From positions 1 to 11,050 of the forward strand of contig JAFQUG010000045.1 in NCBI GenBank assembly GCA_017408625.1: DNA of 11,050 nucleotides, written 5' to 3'. Every line of letters begins with the position of its first letter. Position 1 is the stretch's first letter. Source of the DNA: Clostridia bacterium (GTDB taxonomy: Bacteria > Bacillota_A > Clostridia > Oscillospirales > CAG-272). Below the pieces are notes generated by a model, which did not search any database, was not told where the DNA came from, and worked only from the letters and a program-made list of their open reading frames with translations. This document shows, in pieces, positions 1 through 5,374 of the stretch. Both the position numbers and the translations under genes were made by a program.

Positions 1-122
1 CCCACTGCCTTGGAAAGGTAGGCTGTGTCGTGACCGTTGCCCATGGTGAAATCCACCACGGTGTCACCCTCCTTGATGTGATTGCCGATAAAAAGCTTAT
101 GTAATGAAAGCAGGTCGATCAT
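1..122 (-). CDS. mnmM: MnmM/YtqB-type SAM-dependent tRNA methyltransferase, N-terminal part (cut by window edge)
   Basis: The first 40 codons of a gene that continues beyond the left edge of the window are visible. The protein begins MIDLLSLHKLFI and then has VVDFTMGNGHDTAYLSKAV, which matches motif I (the SAM-binding loop DATMGNGHDT) of the YtqB/rRNA_methylase-like family. In Bacillus subtilis the family member MnmM (YtqB) makes the last methylation of mnm5s2U at the tRNA wobble position, using SAM in the cytoplasm; that function is transferred here by family only. The start is the ATG at 122-120, with an AAGGA-type ribosome site about a dozen bases upstream, overlapping the end of the preceding gene. 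It follows the DUF6062 gene by 15 bp in the same direction, so the two are probably co-transcribed. Only the SAM-binding end is visible, so a related small Class I methyltransferase is possible. Confidence 0.8.
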   Translation of the reverse strand, partial: MIDLLSLHKLFIGNHIKEGDTVVDFTMGNGHDTAYLSKAV

Positions 123-137
123 AGTGTGTTGTATTCC

Positions 138-839
138 TTAGCCTTTCTTAGGTTTGTCGCCTTTATGCAGATCCGAGCGCAGGAATTTGAAGGCACGCTC
201 CACAGCGTCCTTGGAATTGTACCAGGGCTCGTCGTCATAGCGATAGTCGAATTTCTTGCAGAACCAGCTGACGTCCTCGCGCAGCTCGTCAAAATACGTC
301 AGCTCGACCGATTCACAGTCGTCGATAAACGAGCCGACCTTTTTTCTGGGCAGACGGGTCTGACCGTATTGCAGCATTTTTTTATAGTGCGGCAGGCAGA
401 AATAGGGCTGAGCCTTGAGCTTGGCGGGGAAATCCTCGTCAGTCCCCCACAAAAGCACGGCAGTTGCCACCATGTGCTCAAAATGGAATGCAATTCGATT
501 GCAAACGTAGCAGGTGCCCTCCAGCTTGTCAATGCGCTTTGCACTTCTGGCAGGATTGCCCGAGATCTCTTTGCGCAGCTGATCCAGATGACTTTCCAGT
601 GTCAGTGCCATGCCAAGGCGGTTCTTGCGCACAAACATCATATCGTAATGCGTACGGCAAAAGCCCTCCTCGTTGGTGCGGATGCGGATATCCGGCTCCA
701 TCATGGAGGCACCAAGGATCAGGTCCAGCTCGTTTTCCTCCAGCTTGTTGTAAATGGCGCAAAAGGGGCAGCCGAGCGAATGATCGGCAGCAGAGGCTTC
801 AAATGCCTCGTTGACGGGGATGGTATAAATCTGTTCCAT
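138..839 (-). CDS. DUF6062 family protein with two CxxC...CxxH metal-binding motifs
   Basis: This is a 233-residue soluble protein of unknown function that I match to the DUF6062 family of Clostridia. It contains two similar metal-site halves: C24-PF-C27 with C61-RT-H64, and C110-YV-C113 with C148-LP-H151. In each pair the CxxC and CxxH are separated by 33-34 residues, and each CxxH is followed by an aromatic residue (THY, PHY). This looks like an internal duplication of a zinc-ribbon or treble-clef-like unit, although an Fe-S role cannot be excluded. No signal peptide or membrane segment is visible, and the C-terminus is lysine-rich (KGDKPKKG). The ATG at 839 is preceded by a strong GGAGGA site and a good sigma-A promoter. 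It sits 15 bp upstream of the MnmM-like methyltransferase, which hints at an RNA-related or housekeeping role, but no activity can be assigned. Confidence 0.75.
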   Translation of the reverse strand: MEQIYTIPVNEAFEASAADHSLGCPFCAIYNKLEENELDLILGASMMEPDIRIRTNEEGFCRTHYDMMFVRKNRLGMALTLESHLDQLRKEISGNPARSAKRIDKLEGTCYVCNRIAFHFEHMVATAVLLWGTDEDFPAKLKAQPYFCLPHYKKMLQYGQTRLPRKKVGSFIDDCESVELTYFDELREDVSWFCKKFDYRYDDEPWYNSKDAVERAFKFLRSDLHKGDKPKKG

Positions 840-871
840 GAAGTCCTCCGGAAAGCAAAATCTATCGTTTT

Positions 872-901
872 ATTATAGCATGCCGCGCATGTCGCATGCA
901 A
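872..901 (-). promoter_or_regulatory. Sigma-A-type promoter for the DUF6062-MnmM operon
   Basis: Read on the minus strand, TTGCAT (901-896) is followed after 18 bp by a perfect TATAAT (877-872), about 30 bp upstream of the DUF6062 start. The spacer contains the self-complementary word GCATGC twice, so it could form a weak hairpin. Confidence 0.6.
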
Positions 902-915
902 GTGTATTTTGTAAA

Positions 916-1992
916 TTATTGCGCTCTGAAATAAGTGTCTGCCAGGCTGTTGAAAAACAGTCTGCGCGTGCGGAAGAGCCCTGTTTTGTCGCGTCCGAAA
1001 TGTACGGCGTTGGTCAGGATCATGGCCCACAGGCGACTGTCTCTGTCCACGTAAAGCGCAGTTCCCGTAAAGCCGGTGTGGCCGTAGCTGCCCTCGGAGA
1101 ACAAAGCACCCGTCAGCGTAGAAAAGCTTGGGGTGAGCTGGAAGCCGAGGCCGCGGTTTTCGTTTTTGCCGGGGGTTGCGTTATAAATGGCCTTTTCAAA
1201 GGTGCGCGGATTGAGATAAAGCCCCTTGTCGCACCTGCCGCCCGAGGCGATCATACGCGCAAAGCGGATCATATCGTCAAGCGAGGAGAACACACCCGCA
1301 TTGCCCGAAACGCCGCCCATAAAGGATGCGTTTTCGTCGTGCACGCGTCCGCACAGGTATTCTTGATGCAGGGAAGAAAATTCGGTCGTGACCACGTTTT
1401 GGGTGGTGGGATTGTAACAGGTGTGATGCATACCCAGCGGCTCAAATACCTCGCGGCGTGCAAGCTCGTCCAAGGGGGCACCGCCAACCTGTTCAAGGAT
1501 CTTTTGCAAAAGGATATATCCCATGCAGGAATAGTGCACCTGTTCCCCCGGTTCACACCAGGGCTTGGAGCGTAAGATCACGTCAACCGCCTGCGCGGGA
1601 TCATCGGTCTGCGTCCAGAGCGGAAGATGCGGGGTCAGACCCGAATTGTGGTGCATGAGAGTGCGCACGGTCACGTCACCGCGGCCTGCAGGTGCGTCGG
1701 CGGGAATCTCAAAATAGCGGGAAAGCGTGTCCGAGAGCTCAAGCTCGCCTCTCTCGATCATGCGCAAAGCAACCATGGTCGTGGACACCAGCTTGGAAAG
1801 AGAAGCCAGATCAAACAGCGTCTCGCGCTCCAAGAGCAGGGGAGTTGGGTTGACCCGGCGGTTGCCCATATATCCGCTGTCAAGCAGCGCGTCTCCCTGT
1901 CCAATGGCGTAGGCGATACACGGATATGCGCCCTCGTCAAGGCCGTTTTGCAGGATGCGGACAGAGCGGGAAAAATCGGGATTGTGTTGCAT
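916..1992 (-). CDS. Beta-lactamase-family serine hydrolase (class C / esterase-type)
   Basis: This 358-residue serine hydrolase has the penicillin-binding/beta-lactamase fold (Pfam Beta-lactamase type). The catalytic tetrad motif S64-L-S-K67 lies in FDLASLSKLVSTTM, giving the nucleophile S64 and the general base K67. The second motif is Y154-S-C in HYSCMGY, where classical class C enzymes have YxN; the Asn position is Cys here. The third motif is H305-T-G in GSYGHTGFTGT. Family hallmarks LMHHNSGL (112-119) and GGVSGNAGVFSSLDD (226-240) are also present. There is no signal peptide, so it is predicted to be cytoplasmic and probably acts as a peptidase or esterase on peptidoglycan-derived or small ester substrates rather than as a resistance enzyme. 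The start ATG has AAGGAG nine bases upstream and its own sigma-A promoter. It is divergent from the DUF975 gene. Confidence 0.9.
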   Translation of the reverse strand: MQHNPDFSRSVRILQNGLDEGAYPCIAYAIGQGDALLDSGYMGNRRVNPTPLLLERETLFDLASLSKLVSTTMVALRMIERGELELSDTLSRYFEIPADAPAGRGDVTVRTLMHHNSGLTPHLPLWTQTDDPAQAVDVILRSKPWCEPGEQVHYSCMGYILLQKILEQVGGAPLDELARREVFEPLGMHHTCYNPTTQNVVTTEFSSLHQEYLCGRVHDENASFMGGVSGNAGVFSSLDDMIRFARMIASGGRCDKGLYLNPRTFEKAIYNATPGKNENRGLGFQLTPSFSTLTGALFSEGSYGHTGFTGTALYVDRDSRLWAMILTNAVHFGRDKTGLFRTRRLFFNSLADTYFRAQ

Positions 1993-2023
1993 GGCACGCG
2001 TCTCCTTATCATGACTTTTCTTT

Positions 2024-2052
2024 ATTATACAACATTTTTACCGTTTGCTCAA
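2024..2052 (-). promoter_or_regulatory. Sigma-A-type promoter for the serine hydrolase gene
   Basis: On the minus strand TTGAGC (2052-2047) and a perfect TATAAT (2029-2024) are separated by 17 bp, and lie about 32 bp before the ATG. It faces away from the DUF975 promoter; the two -35 boxes are about 38 bp apart. Confidence 0.65.
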
Positions 2053-2081
2053 TAGGGAAAGGCAAAAAAATCCCCGCAGCC

Positions 2082-2088
2082 TGTCGAA
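2082..2088 (+). promoter_or_regulatory. Candidate Spo0A box (TGTCGAA)
   Basis: The seven bases TGTCGAA match the core consensus of the Spo0A binding box and end two bases before the -35 hexamer of the DUF975 promoter. In spore-formers, activating 0A boxes often sit at or next to the -35 region. A 7-bp word occurs by chance about once in a window this size, so the placement and the presence of a sporulation gene nearby are the only extra support. Confidence 0.3.
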
Positions 2089-2090
2089 TC

Positions 2091-2119
2091 TTGACAGCAC
2101 GGAGCAGGTGTGCTATAAT
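2091..2119 (+). promoter_or_regulatory. Full-consensus sigma-A promoter for the DUF975 gene
   Basis: TTGACA (2091-2096), a 17-bp spacer and TATAAT (2114-2119) match the consensus at every position, and TG at 2111-2112 gives an extended -10 (TGc-TATAAT). Transcription should start near 2126, leaving a leader of about 22 bases. Such a strong promoter suggests high expression or a need for repression. Confidence 0.85.
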
Positions 2120-2147
2120 AATGACATTATCTTCATCGGAGGCAAAA

Positions 2148-2720
2148 ATGAAATCGACACAGATCAAGCAAAAGGCAAAAAAAGCATTACAGGGGAATTG
2201 GTTTGGTGCGATCGCGATATTCGTGCTGTTTGTTGTTTTGGCGGTTGCGCTGGAGATGACGGGCATCGGGGCGCTGTTTACGGGAGTGATAGCCTTTGGT
2301 TATGCGGCGTTTTGTCTGGAGCTGGTCAAAACCAAGAAAGCCAAGATCGGTGCGTTTTTTGGCGGCATGTTCAAGAAGTTTTTCAAAAAATGGGGAGCAT
2401 CACTGCTCATGGGGCTCTATCTTTGCCTGTGGTCGCTGCTGCTTCTGATCCCCGGTATCGTCAAGTCCTATTCGTATTCCATGACCTATTATATTTTGCA
2501 GGAAAAGCCGGATATGGGTGTGAATGAGGCTATTACCAAGAGCCGCGAGATCATGAATGGCCACAAATGGCAGCTGTTTTGTCTGGATCTTTCCTTTATC
2601 GGATGGATGCTTTTGAGCGTTGTGACGCTGGGAATCGCTCTGTTTTACGTATGGCCTTACTACAGTGCAGCCAGAGCCCAGTTTTATCGGGAGATCAAAA
2701 AGGGTGCAAAAAAAGCGTGA
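2148..2720 (+). CDS. DUF975 family integral membrane protein
   Basis: This 190-residue polytopic membrane protein belongs to the DUF975 family (widespread in Firmicutes, function unknown). Hydrophobic segments lie at about 20-38, 41-58, 83-104 and 147-170, separated by lysine-rich loops (KTKKAK at 61-66, KKFFKKW at 76-82). Family motifs are IPGIVKSYSYSMTYYIL (101-117), SREIMNGHKWQLF (132-144), LSFIGW (148-153) and PYYSAARAQFY (170-180). The start ATG at 2148 was chosen because it has CGGAGG five bases upstream and lies just after a full-consensus promoter; the frame is open further upstream to 1926, but those starts precede the transcription start. The gene is monocistronic, closed by a strong hairpin terminator. 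The family's role is unknown, so no activity is proposed. Confidence 0.87.
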   Translation: MKSTQIKQKAKKALQGNWFGAIAIFVLFVVLAVALEMTGIGALFTGVIAFGYAAFCLELVKTKKAKIGAFFGGMFKKFFKKWGASLLMGLYLCLWSLLLLIPGIVKSYSYSMTYYILQEKPDMGVNEAITKSREIMNGHKWQLFCLDLSFIGWMLLSVVTLGIALFYVWPYYSAARAQFYREIKKGAKKA

Positions 2721-2740
2721 ATACATAAATCAATAAAAAC

Positions 2741-2774
2741 AAAAAAGAAGAGACAGTGAAGTCTCTTCTTTTTT
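2741..2774. terminator. Bidirectional Rho-independent terminator
   Basis: A perfect 14-bp stem (2741-2754 with 2761-2774) closes a six-base loop AGTGAA. The stem has an A-run at its left and a T-run at its right, so it can end transcription of the DUF975 gene on the plus strand and of the two small membrane protein genes on the minus strand. Confidence 0.9.
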
Positions 2775-2778
2775 TGAA

Positions 2779-3114
2779 TCAGAACAGGGAAGCAAATACA
2801 CCGAGGTAAGACAGGACAATGACTGCCACAATGCCGAGTACGGTGAATACAGCGGAGACGATGCAAAGGATCAGACCGATGGTCGAGGTGATCTTTGCAG
2901 CCTTTCTCATGCCGCATGCGGGTGTTGTCTTGACCAGAACCTTGGCTACGATGGAAGCTACCAGAGAGAGCAGCCATGCAAGGGGAATGTAGTTGCAGAT
3001 CGGCAGATGCAGTACGATGGAAACGATACCGAGGATCATACCAACAATATTCTTGGTGCTCTTTTGGGGTTTTTCCTCTACGATCGGTTCTTCATCCCAA
3101 ATATTGTCGTTCAT
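2779..3114 (-). CDS. DUF4190-like small membrane protein
   Basis: This is a 111-residue protein with an acidic, hydrophilic N-terminus (MNDNIWDEEPIVEEKPQKS) followed by hydrophobic segments at about 22-38, 42-61 and 76-107. The layout NIVGMILGIVSIVL, then a helix, then a short basic loop (VKTTPACGMRKAAK) and a final Gly-Ile-rich helix resembles the DUF4190 family of small bacterial membrane proteins. The start has AGGAGG six bases upstream. It lies 56 bp downstream of a similar gene in the same direction and ends five bases from the shared terminator, so the two probably form an operon. The pair looks like an old duplication. No function can be assigned. Confidence 0.75.
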   Translation of the reverse strand: MNDNIWDEEPIVEEKPQKSTKNIVGMILGIVSIVLHLPICNYIPLAWLLSLVASIVAKVLVKTTPACGMRKAAKITSTIGLILCIVSAVFTVLGIVAVIVLSYLGVFASLF

Positions 3115-3170
3115 AATAAACCTCCTGAACAGAATTTATATGTATGTTTATACATCAAGGATTGGGGTGC

Positions 3171-3545
3171 TTACAAAAGCACCAGGATCAGCACGGTGAT
3201 GATGGCAGCTGCAATGATAAAGTAGATCAAAAGCAGGATCACGATCACCCAGGCAAGTGCGATCAGCAAAGAGACGAGCATGAGTGAAGCGCGGATCGAA
3301 AGGCTGATGATGGCGCAGATCTGACCTGCCTTTGTCATTGCGCTGTTTCCGTAGGGTTGCTTTTTTCGCGCGGGGCGCACCAAAATCAGTGCTACTATGG
3401 CAAAAACGATTCCGAAAAACTTGCCAAACGGAAAGATTCCCAAGCATGCAAGCAGTGAAAGAATGCCGAAGATCATGCAAAGCAAGGCGGGCACGTTGAA
3501 CGGCTTTTTTTCCTTTTTGAACAGATCCTTGTAAATATCTGCCAT
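3171..3545 (-). CDS. DUF4190-like small membrane protein
   Basis: This is a 124-residue, very hydrophobic protein. A short charged N-terminus (MADIYKDLFKKEKKPF) precedes membrane segments at about 17-36, 41-57, 71-96 and 97-124; the C-terminus is a nearly uninterrupted run of Ile, Leu, Val and Ala. The part LLCMIFGILSLLACLGIF, then a basic loop VRPARKKQPYGNSAMTKAGQ, then another helix follows the DUF4190 pattern and parallels the neighbouring 111-residue protein. The ATG has AAGGAGG about eight bases upstream and a good sigma-A promoter. It is the first gene of a probable two-gene operon and is divergent from the SipL-like gene. The function is unknown. Confidence 0.75.
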   Translation of the reverse strand: MADIYKDLFKKEKKPFNVPALLCMIFGILSLLACLGIFPFGKFFGIVFAIVALILVRPARKKQPYGNSAMTKAGQICAIISLSIRASLMLVSLLIALAWVIVILLLIYFIIAAAIITVLILVLL

Positions 3546-3579
3546 CCGCTCGCCTCCTTCTACTCTTGGCTTAACCTAT

Positions 3580-3608
3580 ATTATACATGATTTTTGCCGA
3601 GAATGCAA
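3580..3608 (-). promoter_or_regulatory. Sigma-A-type promoter for the two DUF4190-like genes
   Basis: On the minus strand TTGCAT (3608-3603), a 17-bp spacer and TATAAT (3585-3580) lie about 35 bp before the first gene's ATG. No comparable promoter is visible in the 56-bp gap between the two genes, which supports one transcript. Confidence 0.65.
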
Positions 3609-3636
3609 GAGGTTTTTGAAAAAATTGCATATGTTC

Positions 3637-3666
3637 TCATATTTGAACGCACAGCATGCATATCTT
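3637..3666 (+). promoter_or_regulatory. Possible sigma-E (sporulation) promoter for the SipL-like gene
   Basis: TCATATT (3637-3643) and CATATCTT (3659-3666), 15 bp apart, resemble the mother-cell sigma-E elements KMATATT and CATACAnT; the -10 matches at 6 of 8 positions. No convincing sigma-A promoter is seen in the same gap. SipL genes studied in clostridia are sigma-E dependent, which fits. The spacing and the two -10 mismatches make this tentative. Confidence 0.35.
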
Positions 3667-3734
3667 ATAACGAGAAAAAAGAGTTCCCGCAAGGCACAGG
3701 ACTTGTAAGAACCGGAAAAGGAGAATGATTGGGG

Positions 3735-5267
3735 ATGAATTCATACCAGAATACCGAGGGCATGCAGATCCCTCTTTGTAACAAAAGCGTACTGACTGAG
3801 GTGGCGGGGGACTTTTCCTTGCCGGACTATCAGCCTGAGATCAAAAGGCTGCTTCGCATTCGCCCCTGCGTGCTGCCACCGTCTTATTATGCGGGTGCGG
3901 GGAATGCTGAGTTTTCGGGCACGTTGGACTATTACGTGCTGTACATGGGAAACGACGGTGGACTTTATTGCGCTCCCCTGCATACCGAGTATGGCTTTGG
4001 TGTGCCGTTTGAAGAGGGAAGGGGCAGCGTCAGTTTATGCACCGCAGACGTAGTGCCGGATAGCGTAGTAGGTAGGGTCAGCGCGCCGCGCAAGCTCAAT
4101 ATCCGCTGCAGATTGCGCTCGGGCGTGCACATTTTCGGCACGTTGCCCGCCACTGAGCAGACAGAGGGCGTGGTGGATCCCTTTTCGGTCGAGCGGCTGA
4201 TCGGTGAACAGAGCGTAGCGCAGATGGGATACGGTGCAGGGGATCTGCTTCGTCTTTCCGAGGACATTCTGACTGACTCGCGCGGTAGAAATCTGCGGCT
4301 TGTATGTGCAGAGGGGCAGGTACACGTGCAGGAGGCAAGCGCGGGCGCGGGCGTGGTCAATTGCCGCGGGGAGGTCGAGCTCAAGCTGATGATGAGTGCA
4401 GAGGAGCAAGGGAAATTGCCCGATCCCGTGCCCGCCTACCTTGTGCGTAAGCTGCCTTTTTCGGGCAGTATTGAGGTGGAGGGTGCGATCCCGGGCAGTG
4501 AATGCTGCGTGATCGGGAACTGCGCTGAGCTGAGCGTAGCTGTTGAGGAGACCTTTATGCATGCCGAGGTAGGCGTGGTGCTGCAGGCGCACGTCATGAG
4601 CAATCGCCCCGTGCACTATACCAAGGACGTGTATTCGACCAAGAGAGCGTGCGAGTGTACATATGACGAATACGCATTGCCCGTGGCCATTCGCGCACTC
4701 AACGGGAACTTCACACAAAGTGACAGCCTTTCGCTTGACGAGGCTGAGATCCCCGCAGGCTGCAGTATCGTGGACGTTTGCGGCAGTGCGGAGGCCGAGG
4801 AAATGAGCTGGGAGAGAGGCAGATGTGTCATCAGCGGAAACGGGCATTATATCGTGCTGACGCACACAGACGGGGAGGTCTCGCCCCATGAGATCACTAT
4901 GCCCTGGAAATACGAATTTGAATGTGCCCGTGAGCCCGAAGATTGGCGCGCGCACGTGCAGGTGCTTTCCTGCCGCGCCCGCGTGGACGGGGAGCGCATC
5001 GGGATCGATGCCGAGATCACGTGTGCAGTCGAGGTATGGGATACGATGCAAGCCAAGGTACTGCGCAGCGTGGCATATGGGGAAGGTGTGAGCAGCTCGG
5101 GCGGTGCGTTTGTGGTGTGCTATCCATCGGCAGAGGATTCACTATGGAGTGTGGCCAAGCGGTACGGCAGTGCACTTTCAAGCGTCCGAGGTGCCAACGG
5201 CCTGGAGGCAGACGCGCCCGCGGACGATCCTGTGTCGATCGAGGGGTGCAAATATCTGATCGTGTAA
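3735..5267 (+). CDS. sipL: SipL-like spore coat morphogenesis protein (SPOCS/DUF3794 + LysM)
   Basis: This protein has 510 residues, close to the length of Clostridioides difficile SipL. SipL binds SpoIVA at the forespore surface and anchors the coat; its C-terminal LysM domain mediates that contact. The N-terminal part has the SPOCS-like pattern GDFSLPDYQPEIKRLLRI (about 27-44) followed by a beta strand FSGTLDYYVLYMG, as in the IPD-x-PD...ILxV start and GxxxYxVLY strand of DUF3794. The middle is beta-rich with many Cys and Glu residues. A LysM domain fills about 459-510 (LWSVAKRYG, then the usual ANGL). The ATG at 3735 is 11 bases from AAGGAG; a TTG at 3729 in frame is 5 bases from it and could be the true start. 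The gene stands alone, with a possible sigma-E promoter and a strong terminator. A different SPOCS-LysM spore protein is the main alternative. Confidence 0.78.
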   Translation: MNSYQNTEGMQIPLCNKSVLTEVAGDFSLPDYQPEIKRLLRIRPCVLPPSYYAGAGNAEFSGTLDYYVLYMGNDGGLYCAPLHTEYGFGVPFEEGRGSVSLCTADVVPDSVVGRVSAPRKLNIRCRLRSGVHIFGTLPATEQTEGVVDPFSVERLIGEQSVAQMGYGAGDLLRLSEDILTDSRGRNLRLVCAEGQVHVQEASAGAGVVNCRGEVELKLMMSAEEQGKLPDPVPAYLVRKLPFSGSIEVEGAIPGSECCVIGNCAELSVAVEETFMHAEVGVVLQAHVMSNRPVHYTKDVYSTKRACECTYDEYALPVAIRALNGNFTQSDSLSLDEAEIPAGCSIVDVCGSAEAEEMSWERGRCVISGNGHYIVLTHTDGEVSPHEITMPWKYEFECAREPEDWRAHVQVLSCRARVDGERIGIDAEITCAVEVWDTMQAKVLRSVAYGEGVSSSGGAFVVCYPSAEDSLWSVAKRYGSALSSVRGANGLEADAPADDPVSIEGCKYLIV

Positions 5268-5275
5268 ATTGTACG

Positions 5276-5312
5276 GAAAAGCCTTTGCGAAAGCAAGGGC
5301 TTTTCAATTTTT
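5276..5312 (+). terminator. Rho-independent terminator of the SipL-like gene
   Basis: A 13-bp stem (5276-5288 with 5293-5305, one G-T wobble) closed by a GAAA tetraloop is followed by a T-rich tract, eight bases after the stop codon. An A-run on the left flank is too short to claim bidirectional action. Confidence 0.9.
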
Positions 5313-5314
5313 GC

Positions 5315-5343
5315 TTGACGGATGCGGGAAAATGATTTATAAT
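5315..5343 (+). promoter_or_regulatory. Sigma-A promoter for the lipoprotein gene
   Basis: TTGACG (5315-5320), a 17-bp spacer and TATAAT (5338-5343) give a strong promoter directly after the terminator. Transcription should begin near 5350, which rules out the in-frame ATG at 5342 as a start. Confidence 0.82.
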
Positions 5344-5374
5344 GGGATTGATGAAAAAAACAGGAGGAGTATAT

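Noticed and set aside
878..899. GCATGC...GCATGC hairpin as a terminator of the serine hydrolase gene
   Set aside because: The stem is six bases with a ten-base loop and no T-run follows on the minus strand. It lies inside the spacer of a promoter.
838..1575. Plus-strand frames at 126-878 and 838-1575 opposite the DUF6062 and serine hydrolase genes
   Set aside because: The minus-strand frames carry conserved Cys/His pairs and the SxxK active site respectively, with ribosome sites and promoters. The plus frames have neither.
1926..2147. Upstream extension of the DUF975 frame to 1926
   Set aside because: It would run through the serine hydrolase start and both divergent promoters. The ATG at 2148 has a ribosome site and begins the family-like sequence.
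4035..5051. 338-codon antisense frame inside the SipL-like gene
   Set aside because: The product is rich in His, Ala and Cys with no recognisable order, has no upstream signals, and opposes a clearly coding frame.
5342..5374. In-frame ATG codons at 5342 and 5351 as starts of the lipoprotein
   Set aside because: The first overlaps the -10 hexamer and the second is at the expected transcription start, without a ribosome site. The ATG at 5375 follows AGGAGG and starts a proper signal peptide.
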